Origin: an uncultured Flavobacteriales bacterium
GTDB taxonomy: Bacteria; Bacteroidota; Bacteroidia; Palsa-965
Length of the DNA stretch: 8,783 bases
NCBI GenBank assembly: GCA_946478675.1
Contig: CAMLEF010000188.1
Location: 1 to 8,783 of the forward strand
Direction: 5' to 3'
The notes below the pieces were generated by a model that worked only from the letters and a program-made list of their open reading frames with translations, was not told where the DNA came from and did no database searches. The position numbers and the translations under genes were made by a program. Of the stretch, positions 1 to 7,224 are shown one piece after another (the first letter of the stretch is position 1; each line of letters begins with the position of its first letter).

Positions 1-1160
<1,160 letters not shown>

Positions 1161-1208
1161 AATAAAACACCCGTTCCAAACGATTCTTCATTAAAGCCTT
1201 TCCCTCGT

Positions 1209-1240
1209 AACCCGAACCCCGCAACACCGAAACCCGAACC
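1209..1240 (+). repeat. AACCCGA-type short-period repeat abutting the next start codon
   Basis: Between ligA and the next gene lie about four degenerate 7-8 base units: AACCCGA (1209-1215), ACCCCGC (1216-1222), AACACCGA (1223-1230) and AACCCGA (1231-1237), then ACC directly before the GTG at 1241. There is no purine-rich Shine-Dalgarno sequence here, so the stretch is also the untranslated leader of the next gene. The units are visible in the sequence; any function is unknown. Confidence 0.6.
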
Positions 1241-1816
1241 GTGTCCCTCATCGACAACATCAAACGCTACTTCGCCAAATCGCGCATCGCCGCGGACGCA
1301 AAGCTTGTGTCGCGGGAGAAGCAGGTGTTCAATATCGACGACGCAAAAACGATCGGCATTGCATTTTGCTTCACGACGAATGAGGATTTCGAGCTGCTGA
1401 AAAAATACGTGACGTATTTGCGCGAGATGAAGAAGAAGGTGAAAGCGATCGGGTATTACACGACGAAAGAAGAGCCGGGCATCCAGTATTCGAAGATCGA
1501 TTATGATTTTTTCGGGAAGAAGTCGCACAACTGGTACGGCAAACCGACGGATCATATCGTGACGAATTTCATCGAAGAGCCGTTCGATATTTTCATCGAT
1601 CTGAATCTCGGTGATGCGTCCGTGCTGTCTTATATCGCTGCCTGTTCACACGCGAAATTCCGGATCGGCCGTTACGAGGAGAATGATAACGTGCACGATA
1701 TGCAGATTGAAGTTCCGAAGGAGAAAGGATTGAAATATTTCCTGCGGCAGGTGGATACGTATTTGCTGAAGATTAATAAGCCGGCTTCAGAGCAGGCGGC
1801 AGTGGGAGAGGAGTAA
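1241..1816 (+). CDS. DUF6913-like conserved Bacteroidota protein of unknown function
   Basis: This is a 191-residue soluble protein with no signal peptide or membrane segment. It resembles the DUF6913 family, which I know as Bacteroidota proteins of about 170-190 residues without an assigned function, often encoded near dapA or ligA as here. The N-terminal third is basic and probably helical (NIKRYFAKSRI). It is followed by alternating strand/helix segments such as AKTIGIAFCF (about 35-44), KVKAIGYYT and FDIFIDLNLGDASVLSYIAACSHAKFRIG (about 114-142), which suggest an alpha/beta fold. The acidic tail (EQAAVGEE) looks disordered. The start is GTG at 1241: it gives the family-like N-terminus and no ATG fits better. 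It lies 80 bp after ligA on the same strand and could be co-transcribed with it. Family assignment is from memory of the motif pattern; function is not claimed. Confidence 0.8.
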   Translation: MSLIDNIKRYFAKSRIAADAKLVSREKQVFNIDDAKTIGIAFCFTTNEDFELLKKYVTYLREMKKKVKAIGYYTTKEEPGIQYSKIDYDFFGKKSHNWYGKPTDHIVTNFIEEPFDIFIDLNLGDASVLSYIAACSHAKFRIGRYEENDNVHDMQIEVPKEKGLKYFLRQVDTYLLKINKPASEQAAVGEE

Positions 1817-1838
1817 GTGCCTTGATGCGGCCGTGGTG

Positions 1839-2031
1839 TTTTACCACAGAGGACCACAGAGGTTTTTCACAGGGAACACAGTGGAACGTGATTATTGATG
1901 GTGCCGTGGTATTCTCTGGAATAAAAATCCTGGTTGTTGTAACGAAGCCATTCTATCTTACGCTCACTCTTTGTGTAGAATTACGCTCTGTGCCTTCTCT
2001 GCGAAAACCTCTGTGTACCTCCGTGGTTAAA
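1839..2031. repeat. Imperfect inverted repeat of ACCACAGAGG-type units
   Basis: The gap of 307 bp between the converging DUF6913-like and SRPBCC genes holds no gene. It carries two arms of about 46 bp, 1839-1884 and 1985-2031, which match at roughly 80% when one is reverse-complemented. Each arm is built from words such as ACCACAGAGG and CACAGAG repeated at about 10 bp. The roughly 100 bp between the arms is AT-richer and shows nothing I recognise. Very similar ACCACAGAGG strings occur between genes in many unrelated environmental bacteria, as far as I remember. The arms could pair in RNA or mark the ends of a small non-autonomous element, but no target-site duplication was established. Confidence 0.7.
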
Positions 2032-2123
2032 GCGGAACTTCCCTTACGAACTGCGACCTTCTCATTTTAACAATCTGCCCCACAACTACCGTAGCATCAA
2101 ATCCCCGCTGTGGAAAGAATGCC

Positions 2124-2549
2124 TCATCGGTTGCGCTTTTTCTCAACCACTTTTTTCAATCCCGCCAACACTTTGTCCCAGGCTTTGTAGCTGCGACGGA
2201 AACGCTTATCCGCGCCATCCTCCTTGCCGACATCATCCGTAATGATGAGCAGCGTTTTGCCATCCACGTATTGCAGCTCGTCCGTAACAGTGGAAACGCC
2301 TTTTCCTTTGCGGTTGTGGAGCGTGTATTTGAGCAGCTTTCCCGGCACTGCTTCGATGATCCGCCCCGTCAGTTCGAATTTCCGGAACAGGAACCGCCTG
2401 CTGAACGTGATGGCGCTGCCGCGTTTCCATTCGGAAAAAACGGTGCAGCCAAAGAAATACTTTTTCGTTTGCTGCGGATCGGTCAGGGCGCTCCAGACCT
2501 GCGAAGGGACGGCATCGATGGCAATGCTCTTTTTTACGACGTGGTTCAT
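2124..2549 (-). CDS. SRPBCC (START-like / AHSA1-type) domain protein
   Basis: This 141-residue protein consists almost entirely of one SRPBCC domain, the helix-grip fold of the Aha1 C-terminal/START superfamily, which encloses a hydrophobic cavity for a ligand or substrate. The signature is the opening strand and helix, KKSIAIDAVPSQVWSALTDPQQTKKYFFG (about 6-34), then FSEWKRGSAITF (about 38-49), a beta-rich centre with GRIIEAVPGKLLKYTLHN, and a long C-terminal helix (AWDKVLAGLKKVVEKKRNR). It has no signal peptide and is probably cytoplasmic. The ligand is unknown; relatives are often labelled activator of Hsp90 ATPase-like, which does not prove that role. It is the only minus-strand gene in the window, converging on the DUF6913-like gene and divergent from dapA. 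The start at 2549 puts the first strand at the usual position. No exact TAnnTTTG box was seen upstream; TGCATTTG at 2562-2569 (minus strand) differs at one base. Confidence 0.88.
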   Translation of the reverse strand: MNHVVKKSIAIDAVPSQVWSALTDPQQTKKYFFGCTVFSEWKRGSAITFSRRFLFRKFELTGRIIEAVPGKLLKYTLHNRKGKGVSTVTDELQYVDGKTLLIITDDVGKEDGADKRFRRSYKAWDKVLAGLKKVVEKKRNR

Positions 2550-2644
2550 GCCGGGAAAAAGGCAAATGCAATGCCAGCAGGTCCGGCTGTGGATTTTCCG
2601 TGAAAAACAATTGTCGTCCTGCGAAGCCCGTGCGGCAATCCCTT

Positions 2645-2652
2645 TACCTTTG
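2645..2652 (+). promoter_or_regulatory. Putative Bacteroidota -7 promoter box for dapA
   Basis: TACCTTTG is an exact match to the Bacteroidota -7 consensus TAnnTTTG and ends 19 bp before the dapA ATG. That would give a leader of only about a dozen bases with no Shine-Dalgarno sequence, which is common in this phylum. No -33 TTG is seen at the usual 17-23 bp spacing; the nearest, at 2611-2613, is 31 bp away. The call rests on the -7 box and its position. Confidence 0.55.
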
Positions 2653-2671
2653 TCCCACTAAAATCCAACCT

Positions 2672-3571
2672 ATGTCCCGCCTTTCGCTTCCGAAAAGTCC
2701 GTTCACCGGTACCGGTGTCGCAGTCGTTACGCCTTTTAAAAACGATCGCTCCGTCGATTTTCGCGCGCTCACGAAAATCATCGATCATATCATCAAAGGC
2801 AAATGCGAATACCTCGTCATCATGGGAACGACGGGTGAATCGCCGGCGCTTTCGAAAGACGAAAAGAAGCAGATCCTCGCGCACGCGATTGAAGTGACGA
2901 ACGGCCGCGTTCCGATCGTTTACGGCATCGGCGGCAATGATACGGCAGAAGTGGTGCATCAGCTCGAGACCACCGACCTGCGCGGCGTCACCGGGATTCT
3001 TTCCGTGTCGCCGTATTACAACAAGCCCAACCAGCGCGGCATCTACGAACATTACCGCGCCGTGGCCGAAGCTGCGCCGCTGCCGGTGATCCTCTACAAC
3101 GTTCCCGGCCGCACGGGCATGAACATGACGGCGGAAACCACGCTCCGTCTCGCGCACGACTTCCCGCGTTTTGTCGCCACGAAAGAAGCATCCGGCAACA
3201 TCGAGCAGATCATGGCGATCATCAAAGACCGCCCGAAAGATTTCCTCGTCATCTCCGGCGATGACCTGCTCACGCTCCCGCTCATTGCCAGCGGCGCAGT
3301 AGGCGTCATCTCCGTCGTGGCGAACGCTTTCCCGAAAAAATATTCCGACATGGTGCGCCTCTGCCTCAACGGTGATTTCGCCGGTGCCTCGAAGCTGCAC
3401 TACGAGCTCATGCGCGTCACGCAACTCTTCTTCGCCGACGGCAACCCGGGTGGCGTCAAAGAAGCGCTCAATGCGATGAAGCTTTGCAAACCTTTTGTTC
3501 GCCTGCCGCTGTTCGAAGTGAACGAAGCGGTGAAGAAAGGGGTTAGTAGTGAGGTGAGGAAGTTGAAGTAA
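2672..3571 (+). CDS. dapA: 4-hydroxy-tetrahydrodipicolinate synthase
   Basis: DapA condenses pyruvate with L-aspartate-4-semialdehyde, the first committed step to diaminopimelate and lysine, in the cytoplasm. The 299-residue product has normal family length and is a single TIM barrel of the Schiff-base class I aldolase superfamily. Key residues are present: GTTGES with T53 and T54 (substrate binding), YYNKP with Y116, LYNVPGRTG with Y142 and R147, and the Schiff-base lysine K171 in ATKEASGN. These correspond to E. coli T44/T45, Y107, Y133, R138 and K161, so the enzyme should be active and DapA-specific rather than NanA-like. The frame stays open upstream to about 2600, but the ATG at 2672 gives the family N-terminus and follows a -7 box. 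It is divergent from the SRPBCC gene. No clear terminator follows, only the TTACGAAT repeats starting 10 bp after the stop. Confidence 0.97.
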   Translation: MSRLSLPKSPFTGTGVAVVTPFKNDRSVDFRALTKIIDHIIKGKCEYLVIMGTTGESPALSKDEKKQILAHAIEVTNGRVPIVYGIGGNDTAEVVHQLETTDLRGVTGILSVSPYYNKPNQRGIYEHYRAVAEAAPLPVILYNVPGRTGMNMTAETTLRLAHDFPRFVATKEASGNIEQIMAIIKDRPKDFLVISGDDLLTLPLIASGAVGVISVVANAFPKKYSDMVRLCLNGDFAGASKLHYELMRVTQLFFADGNPGGVKEALNAMKLCKPFVRLPLFEVNEAVKKGVSSEVRKLK

Positions 3572-3580
3572 AAGTGGCGG

Positions 3581-3762
3581 GTGCGAATTACGAATCGTTA
3601 CGAATATACGAATGGAAATATCTGGGAATTCTCCTGTTTTCATTCGTAGTGTGTAGTGGTGGGGAAGATATTCGATGTAAAAGGGAGGTGGGGTGCGAAT
3701 TACGAATGTTTACGAATATACGAATGGGTGTTCCGTTGAAATTCTCCTGCTTTCATTCGTAG
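3581..3762 (+). repeat. Two tandem copies (A, B) of a TTACGAAT-type intergenic repeat
   Basis: Copy A (3581-3649) and copy B (3693-3762) are direct repeats about 112 bp apart. Each begins with a 34-bp core (3581-3614 and 3693-3726) made of GTGCGAA, then TTACGAAT units about 10 bp apart, separated by a variable dinucleotide (CG in A, GT in B). Each then has a less conserved spacer containing ATTCTCCTG and ends in CATTCGTAG. The closing CATTCGTA is the exact reverse complement of TACGAATG at the end of the core (3607-3614 with 3641-3648; 3719-3726 with 3754-3761), so each copy can form an 8-bp stem. There is no gene here; the short open frame across it is chance. Confidence 0.85.
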
Positions 3763-3812
3763 GGGGAGGTAGATGATGGATTTCGTGTGATTGCGGATAA
3801 AAGTTTTTTAGG

Positions 3813-3846
3813 CATTCGTATATTCGTAATGATTCGTAATTCGCAC
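3813..3846 (-). repeat. Inverted copy (C) of the TTACGAAT-type repeat
   Basis: The reverse complement of this 34-bp stretch matches the core of copy A at 33 of 34 positions and copy B at 32 of 34. The differences fall only at the central dinucleotide (CA here). It lies downstream of A and B in opposite orientation, so B and C could form a stem of more than 30 bp around an 86-base loop. It ends 8 bp before the putative promoter box of the next gene. The rest of the 341-bp gap between dapA and the secreted-protein gene holds only this family and that box. Confidence 0.85.
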
Positions 3847-3854
3847 CCTTTTAG

Positions 3855-3862
3855 TAGATTTG
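3855..3862 (+). promoter_or_regulatory. Putative Bacteroidota -7 promoter box for the secreted protein gene
   Basis: TAGATTTG matches TAnnTTTG exactly and lies 50 bp upstream of the ATG at 3913, just after repeat copy C. No -33 TTG is visible at normal spacing; that position falls inside repeat C. The gene stands alone between repeats and a terminator, so its own promoter is expected here. Confidence 0.5.
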
Positions 3863-3912
3863 AGTTACGTCCCGCCCCGAAAAAGTCACTCATAAACCGT
3901 ATTATTTTCCAA

Positions 3913-6324
3913 ATGAAAAAACTGTACACGCTGCTGGCTGCCGGAATGTTCATGACCGGTATTCAGTCGTACGCGCAAAACCTGAACGTGACGTTCCAGG
4001 CGCAGTATCAATATCCCAACCACACCTGCGCCAACATCTGCGGTTATGCCGACCCGATGGGCAATGAATATGCGCTCGTCGGTGTTTCGACCGGCATGGA
4101 CATTGTCGACGTTACCACGCCGAACAATCCCGTGCACATCGTCCAGATCCCGAACGTGGATAACCTCTGGAAAGAGATCAAAGTGTATCGCCACTGGGCG
4201 TACGTTACGACCGAAGGCGGCGGCGGGCTGCAGATCGTCGATCTTTCGGCGCTTCCTTCCACGAACCTCGCGAGCTACAGCTACCACAACTACACCGGCG
4301 ACGGCGCGATCAACGGACAGCTGAACAGCATTCACGCGCTGCACATCGACACGACGATGGGCTACTGCTACCTCTACGGCAGTAACATCGGCAACCAGGG
4401 CGCGATCATTCTCGACCTGAACGCCGATCCGTACAACCCGACGTACGCCGGCCAATACCAGAGCGGCGGTTACGTGCACGATGGTTACGTCGATAATGAC
4501 ACGCTGTATGCCGGCCACATTTACACCGGTAATTTCAACGTCGTCAACTGCGCGAACAAAACCAGTCCGCAGGTTCTCGCAACGCAGAACACCACGACGA
4601 ACTTCACGCACAACACCTGGCTCACCACCGACCGTCATCACCTGCTCACGACGGATGAGAATACGAACTCGTACCTCACCTGCTACGACATCAGCAACCT
4701 GAATAACATCCAGGAAACCGACCGCATCCAGTCGCAGAATCCGAACTCCGGTTCCATCGTGCACAACACGCACGTGCTGAATGCGAATTACGCCGTCACT
4801 TCCTGGTACCGCGACGGATTCGTGATCACCGACATCACGCGCCCGAACAATCTCGTAAACGTGGGCTGGTACGATACGTATCCCGCCGGCAGCGGCAACG
4901 GTTTCGACGGCGACTGGGGCGTTTATCCGTTCCTGCCTTCCGGAACGATCGTCGTTTCGAATATTGACGAAGGCCTGTTCGTGTTCTCGCCGAACTACGT
5001 GCGCGCCTGCTACCTCGAAGGCACTGTCACCGACAGCACCTGCGGAACGCCGCTCACCGGTGTAACGATTACCATCTCTACTGTCAACGTTACCGACCAG
5101 ACGAACTTCAGCGGCAGCTACGCCATGGGCACCGCGGTTCCCGGCACGTACACGGTGACATTCTCCAAGCCCGGTTACCAGAATAAGGTTTACAACAACG
5201 TCGTGCTTTCCGCGGGCGTAGTCACGAACATCAATGCGCAGATGAGCGCACCGAACGCCGTTACGCTGAACGGTCACGTGTCCAACGCTGTTACGACGAA
5301 CGCAATGCCGAACGTACAAGTGCTTGTCGATAACACGAACAACACGTTCAATTACGTTTCCGACGGCTCCGGCGATTTCACGAGCTGCACCGTTGTTTCC
5401 GGAACGTACCAGGTGGCTGCCGCAGAATGGGGCTACTTCATGCATTGCTCTTCCGACAGTATCTATTCCGGCAACCACAACCTGAACATCCAGCTCTCGC
5501 CGGGTTACGAAGATGATTTCACGTTCGACCTCGGCTGGACCGTTGCGGGCAGCGCGTCGACCGGCGCCTGGGAACGCGGCGAGCCGATCGGCACCACGCT
5601 CAATACAGCGAACGATGCGAATCCCGATGTGGATGCGAGCGACGACTGCACCGATCAGTGCTACGTCACCGGCAACTCCGGCGGCAGCGCTTCGCAGGAT
5701 GACGTCGACAACGGCACCACCACGCTGACCTCGCCGGTGTTCAACCTGGCGGCGTACAATGATCCGTGGATCCACTACAGCCGTTGGTTCTTCAACGGTG
5801 GCGGCAGCGGTACGCCGAACGATTCGCTGGTCATCCGCCTGACGGACGGCACCACGACGAAGACGCTCGAGAAAGTCGTTTACAACACGCCGGGCAACTC
5901 CAGCTGGGTAGCACGTTCGTTCCGCGTAAGCGATTACTTCGCACCGGGCGCCAGCATGCAGCTCATCGTGAGCACGGCCGACAACAACCCGGGCCACATC
6001 GTAGAAGCCGGTTTCGATCACTTCCTCGTTTCGGATTCGCTGAACGGTATTGCTCCGCAGGCGCTGTCGAATGCTTCGGTGAATGTTTACCCGAACCCGT
6101 TCGATGGAACTGCGCAGGTGCATTACACGCTGAACGAGCAGCCGGTTGACGGCGCTTATCTCGAAGTAAAAGACATCACCGGCCGTGTTGTTATGACACA
6201 GGCGATCACTGCACAGGAAGGTTACGTACAGCTCGGCAGCGGTCTTGCCGGCGGCGTTTATTTCGTGCAGCTCGTCAACGGAACGGAAGCTTCAACAGCC
6301 GTCCGCATCGTGAAGACGAAATAA
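3913..6324 (+). CDS. Secreted LVIVD-repeat / choice-of-anchor B protein with T9SS type A sorting domain
   Basis: This is an 803-residue secreted protein. Residues 1-21 are a signal peptide (MKK, hydrophobic core, likely cleavage after SYA). Residues about 22-360 are an LVIVD-type beta-propeller region like that of the choice-of-anchor B family, with repeats such as GMDIVDVTTPNNPVHI and GLQIVDLSALPSTN and histidine-rich loops. Two carboxypeptidase-regulatory/CNA-B-like beta sandwiches follow (about 366-450 and 451-530), then an acidic beta-sandwich module (about 533-710) resembling the jelly-roll modules of secreted Bacteroidota proteins. A T9SS type A domain (about 722-803) begins NVYPNPFDG and ends GVYFVQLVNG...VRIVKTK, so the protein should cross the outer membrane by T9SS and be surface-attached or released. 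No catalytic motif is recognised; adhesion or binding is a guess. The frame is open back to 3787, but the ATG at 3913 starts the signal peptide. It is probably monocistronic. Confidence 0.93.
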   Translation: MKKLYTLLAAGMFMTGIQSYAQNLNVTFQAQYQYPNHTCANICGYADPMGNEYALVGVSTGMDIVDVTTPNNPVHIVQIPNVDNLWKEIKVYRHWAYVTTEGGGGLQIVDLSALPSTNLASYSYHNYTGDGAINGQLNSIHALHIDTTMGYCYLYGSNIGNQGAIILDLNADPYNPTYAGQYQSGGYVHDGYVDNDTLYAGHIYTGNFNVVNCANKTSPQVLATQNTTTNFTHNTWLTTDRHHLLTTDENTNSYLTCYDISNLNNIQETDRIQSQNPNSGSIVHNTHVLNANYAVTSWYRDGFVITDITRPNNLVNVGWYDTYPAGSGNGFDGDWGVYPFLPSGTIVVSNIDEGLFVFSPNYVRACYLEGTVTDSTCGTPLTGVTITISTVNVTDQTNFSGSYAMGTAVPGTYTVTFSKPGYQNKVYNNVVLSAGVVTNINAQMSAPNAVTLNGHVSNAVTTNAMPNVQVLVDNTNNTFNYVSDGSGDFTSCTVVSGTYQVAAAEWGYFMHCSSDSIYSGNHNLNIQLSPGYEDDFTFDLGWTVAGSASTGAWERGEPIGTTLNTANDANPDVDASDDCTDQCYVTGNSGGSASQDDVDNGTTTLTSPVFNLAAYNDPWIHYSRWFFNGGGSGTPNDSLVIRLTDGTTTKTLEKVVYNTPGNSSWVARSFRVSDYFAPGASMQLIVSTADNNPGHIVEAGFDHFLVSDSLNGIAPQALSNASVNVYPNPFDGTAQVHYTLNEQPVDGAYLEVKDITGRVVMTQAITAQEGYVQLGSGLAGGVYFVQLVNGTEASTAVRIVKTK

Positions 6325-6342
6325 CTTTTCAAAACGCATTCG

Positions 6343-6379
6343 AAAAGGGTGGAGACATAATCTTCACCCTTTTTCTTTT
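6343..6379 (+). terminator. Intrinsic terminator after the secreted protein gene
   Basis: AAAAGGGTGGAGA (6343-6355) pairs with TCTTCACCCTTTT (6361-6373) as a 13-bp stem with one G-T wobble, around the loop CATAA. A T-rich run continues to 6379. It starts 18 bp after the stop codon of the upstream gene, the expected place and orientation for a rho-independent terminator. The A-rich left side means it could also work weakly on the other strand. Confidence 0.85.
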
Positions 6380-6420
6380 GCCGGAAAATTAGAATGCGGC
6401 AGGTTCCTTCCTGACGTATT

Positions 6421-6449
6421 TTCTTTGCGCGCTTCGCGGCTTTGCGGTT
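6421..6449 (-). repeat. GCAAAG-type short-period intergenic repeat
   Basis: Read on the minus strand, this stretch consists of three units of 8-9 bases: CCGCAAAG, CCGCGAAG and CGCGCAAAG. It lies between the terminator and repeat copy D, with only four bases before the latter. I remember similar GCAAAG / CGCGAAG strings from intergenic DNA of many environmental bacteria, but there is just one copy in this window. Its role is unknown. Confidence 0.5.
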
Positions 6450-6453
6450 TGTA

Positions 6454-6486
6454 ATTCGCATATTCGTAATCATTCGTAATTCGCAC
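6454..6486 (-). repeat. Fourth copy (D) of the TTACGAAT-type repeat, abutting the coaE start
   Basis: The reverse complement has the same GTGCGAA-TTACGAAT-NN-TTACGAAT order as copies A to C. The central dinucleotide is GA, and a G replaces an A in the last unit (ATGCGAAT instead of ATACGAAT). It has the orientation of copy C and lies about 2.6 kb from it, across the secreted-protein gene. The repeat ends one base before the coaE ATG, so its end forms the immediate leader of coaE, with no Shine-Dalgarno sequence. Confidence 0.85.
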
Positions 6487-6487
6487 T

Positions 6488-7069
6488 ATGAAAAAAATCG
6501 GGCTTACCGGCGGAATCGGCAGCGGCAAATCGACCGTGGCGCAGGTGTTTCGTGCGTTGGGTGTCCCGGTTTTTGTTTCCGACGATGAGGCGAGACGTTT
6601 GCAGGAAAACGATCCGGAAGTCGTGAAAGCGATTGCTGCGCTTTTCGGGAAAGAAATTTACAAAGACGGAAAGCTGGATCGCGCGAAAGTCGCGACGGTT
6701 GTTTTTGCCGATAAGGAAAAGCTTTCGCAGTTGAATGCGATCGTGCATCCTGCAGTAGGAAAAGCCTTCGAAAAGTTTTGCGCTACGCACAACGATGCGC
6801 CGTACGTCATCAAAGAAGCAGCGATCATTTTCGAGCATAGTCTTGAAAAACAACTCGACGGCGTGATCACGGTAACTGCTCCCGACGAAGTGCGCATTGC
6901 TCGTGTAATGGCACGTGACCAGGCGGAACGCGAAGCGGTAATGCGGAGAATTCAGAATCAAATGCCGCAGGAGGAGAAAGCGAAACGTTCGGCCTTCGTG
7001 ATCGTGAATGACGGGAAAGAAATGCTGCTGCCGCAGGTGCTGAAGATTGATGCGGCGCTGAAGAAGTAG
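6488..7069 (+). CDS. coaE: Dephospho-CoA kinase
   Basis: CoaE phosphorylates the 3'-hydroxyl of the ribose of dephospho-CoA with ATP, the last step of coenzyme A synthesis, in the cytoplasm. The 193-residue product is near the usual length of about 200. The N-terminal P-loop is GGIGSGKST (8-16), followed by the acidic pair in VSDDEARR (D32/D33) where CoaE has its substrate-site aspartate. Further family motifs are the LNAIVHPAV helix (about 78-86), KEAAIIFE (about 105-112, the equivalent of the family ESALLFE motif), VITVTAPDEVRIARVMARD (about 122-140) and the RRIQNQMPQEEKAKRSAFVIVND lid and C-terminal region. The ATG at 6488 places the P-loop correctly and follows repeat D by one base. No TAnnTTTG box is seen in the gap, and a terminator separates coaE from the gene before, so its promoter is unclear. 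Confidence 0.96.
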   Translation: MKKIGLTGGIGSGKSTVAQVFRALGVPVFVSDDEARRLQENDPEVVKAIAALFGKEIYKDGKLDRAKVATVVFADKEKLSQLNAIVHPAVGKAFEKFCATHNDAPYVIKEAAIIFEHSLEKQLDGVITVTAPDEVRIARVMARDQAEREAVMRRIQNQMPQEEKAKRSAFVIVNDGKEMLLPQVLKIDAALKK

Positions 7070-7082
7070 CGAATCTTTTTCA

Positions 7083-7152
7083 GCTTGTTCGAGCGGAGTC
7101 GAGAACCTTTTGCATTGGAATGAGAAAGGTTCTCGACTTCGCTCGAACAAGC
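7083..7152. repeat. Long hairpin of the GTTCGAGCGGAGTCGAGAAC type
   Basis: Arms 7083-7110 and 7125-7152 are reverse complements over 28 bp with one difference (a G-T wobble), around a 14-base loop. The left arm starts 13 bp after the coaE stop. There is no T-run after the stem on the plus strand, so it is not a standard intrinsic terminator, though so strong a stem could still stop transcription or protect the coaE mRNA end. I remember similar GTTCGAGC / CTCGAAC inverted repeats between genes in many Bacteroidota genomes. The structure is certain from the sequence; the role is inference. Confidence 0.85.
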
Positions 7153-7200
7153 GGGGATACTTCCACAGTCCAGGTTAAGCCACTTTCCTCTGCAGATTTG

Positions 7201-7208
7201 TATCTTAG
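7201..7208 (+). promoter_or_regulatory. Possible weak -7 box for the Tat PLP enzyme gene
   Basis: TATCTTAG differs from TAnnTTTG at one base and ends 16 bp before the ATG at 7225, a distance similar to that of the dapA box. No -33 TTG is found at usual spacing. It is a tentative call, supported mainly by position and by the hairpin separating this gene from coaE. Confidence 0.3.
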
Positions 7209-7224
7209 TACAAACACCTGACCA

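Noticed and set aside
1822..2070. An 82-codon plus-strand open frame after the DUF6913-like gene
   Set aside because: It lies wholly over the ACCACAGAGG inverted repeat. Its translation is only the repeat words, and it has no start signal or domain.
2600..2671. A start for dapA at 2600 adding 24 residues
   Set aside because: The extension has no family similarity and would include the TAnnTTTG box; the ATG at 2672 gives the normal DapA N-terminus and length.
2546..3643. A 365-codon minus-strand open frame opposite dapA
   Set aside because: It is a mirror of dapA, whose active-site motifs are complete. The frame shows no family features and runs into intergenic repeats.
3574..3762. A 62-codon open frame after dapA
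   Set aside because: It is composed of repeat copies A and B (the peptide repeats itself) and has no recognisable domain or start signal.
3581..3846. A CRISPR-like array
   Set aside because: Only two direct copies plus one inverted copy; the 34-bp cores are separated by partly conserved rather than unique spacers, and there are no cas genes.
3787..3912. A start for the secreted protein at 3787
   Set aside because: The added residues are translated TTACGAAT repeat and would bury the signal peptide that begins at 3913.
3886..6123. A 745-codon open frame on the minus strand, opposite the secreted protein gene
   Set aside because: It is Arg/Val-rich with no domain or signal. The plus-strand protein is clearly real, and strong codon preferences on one strand leave the opposite frame free of stops.
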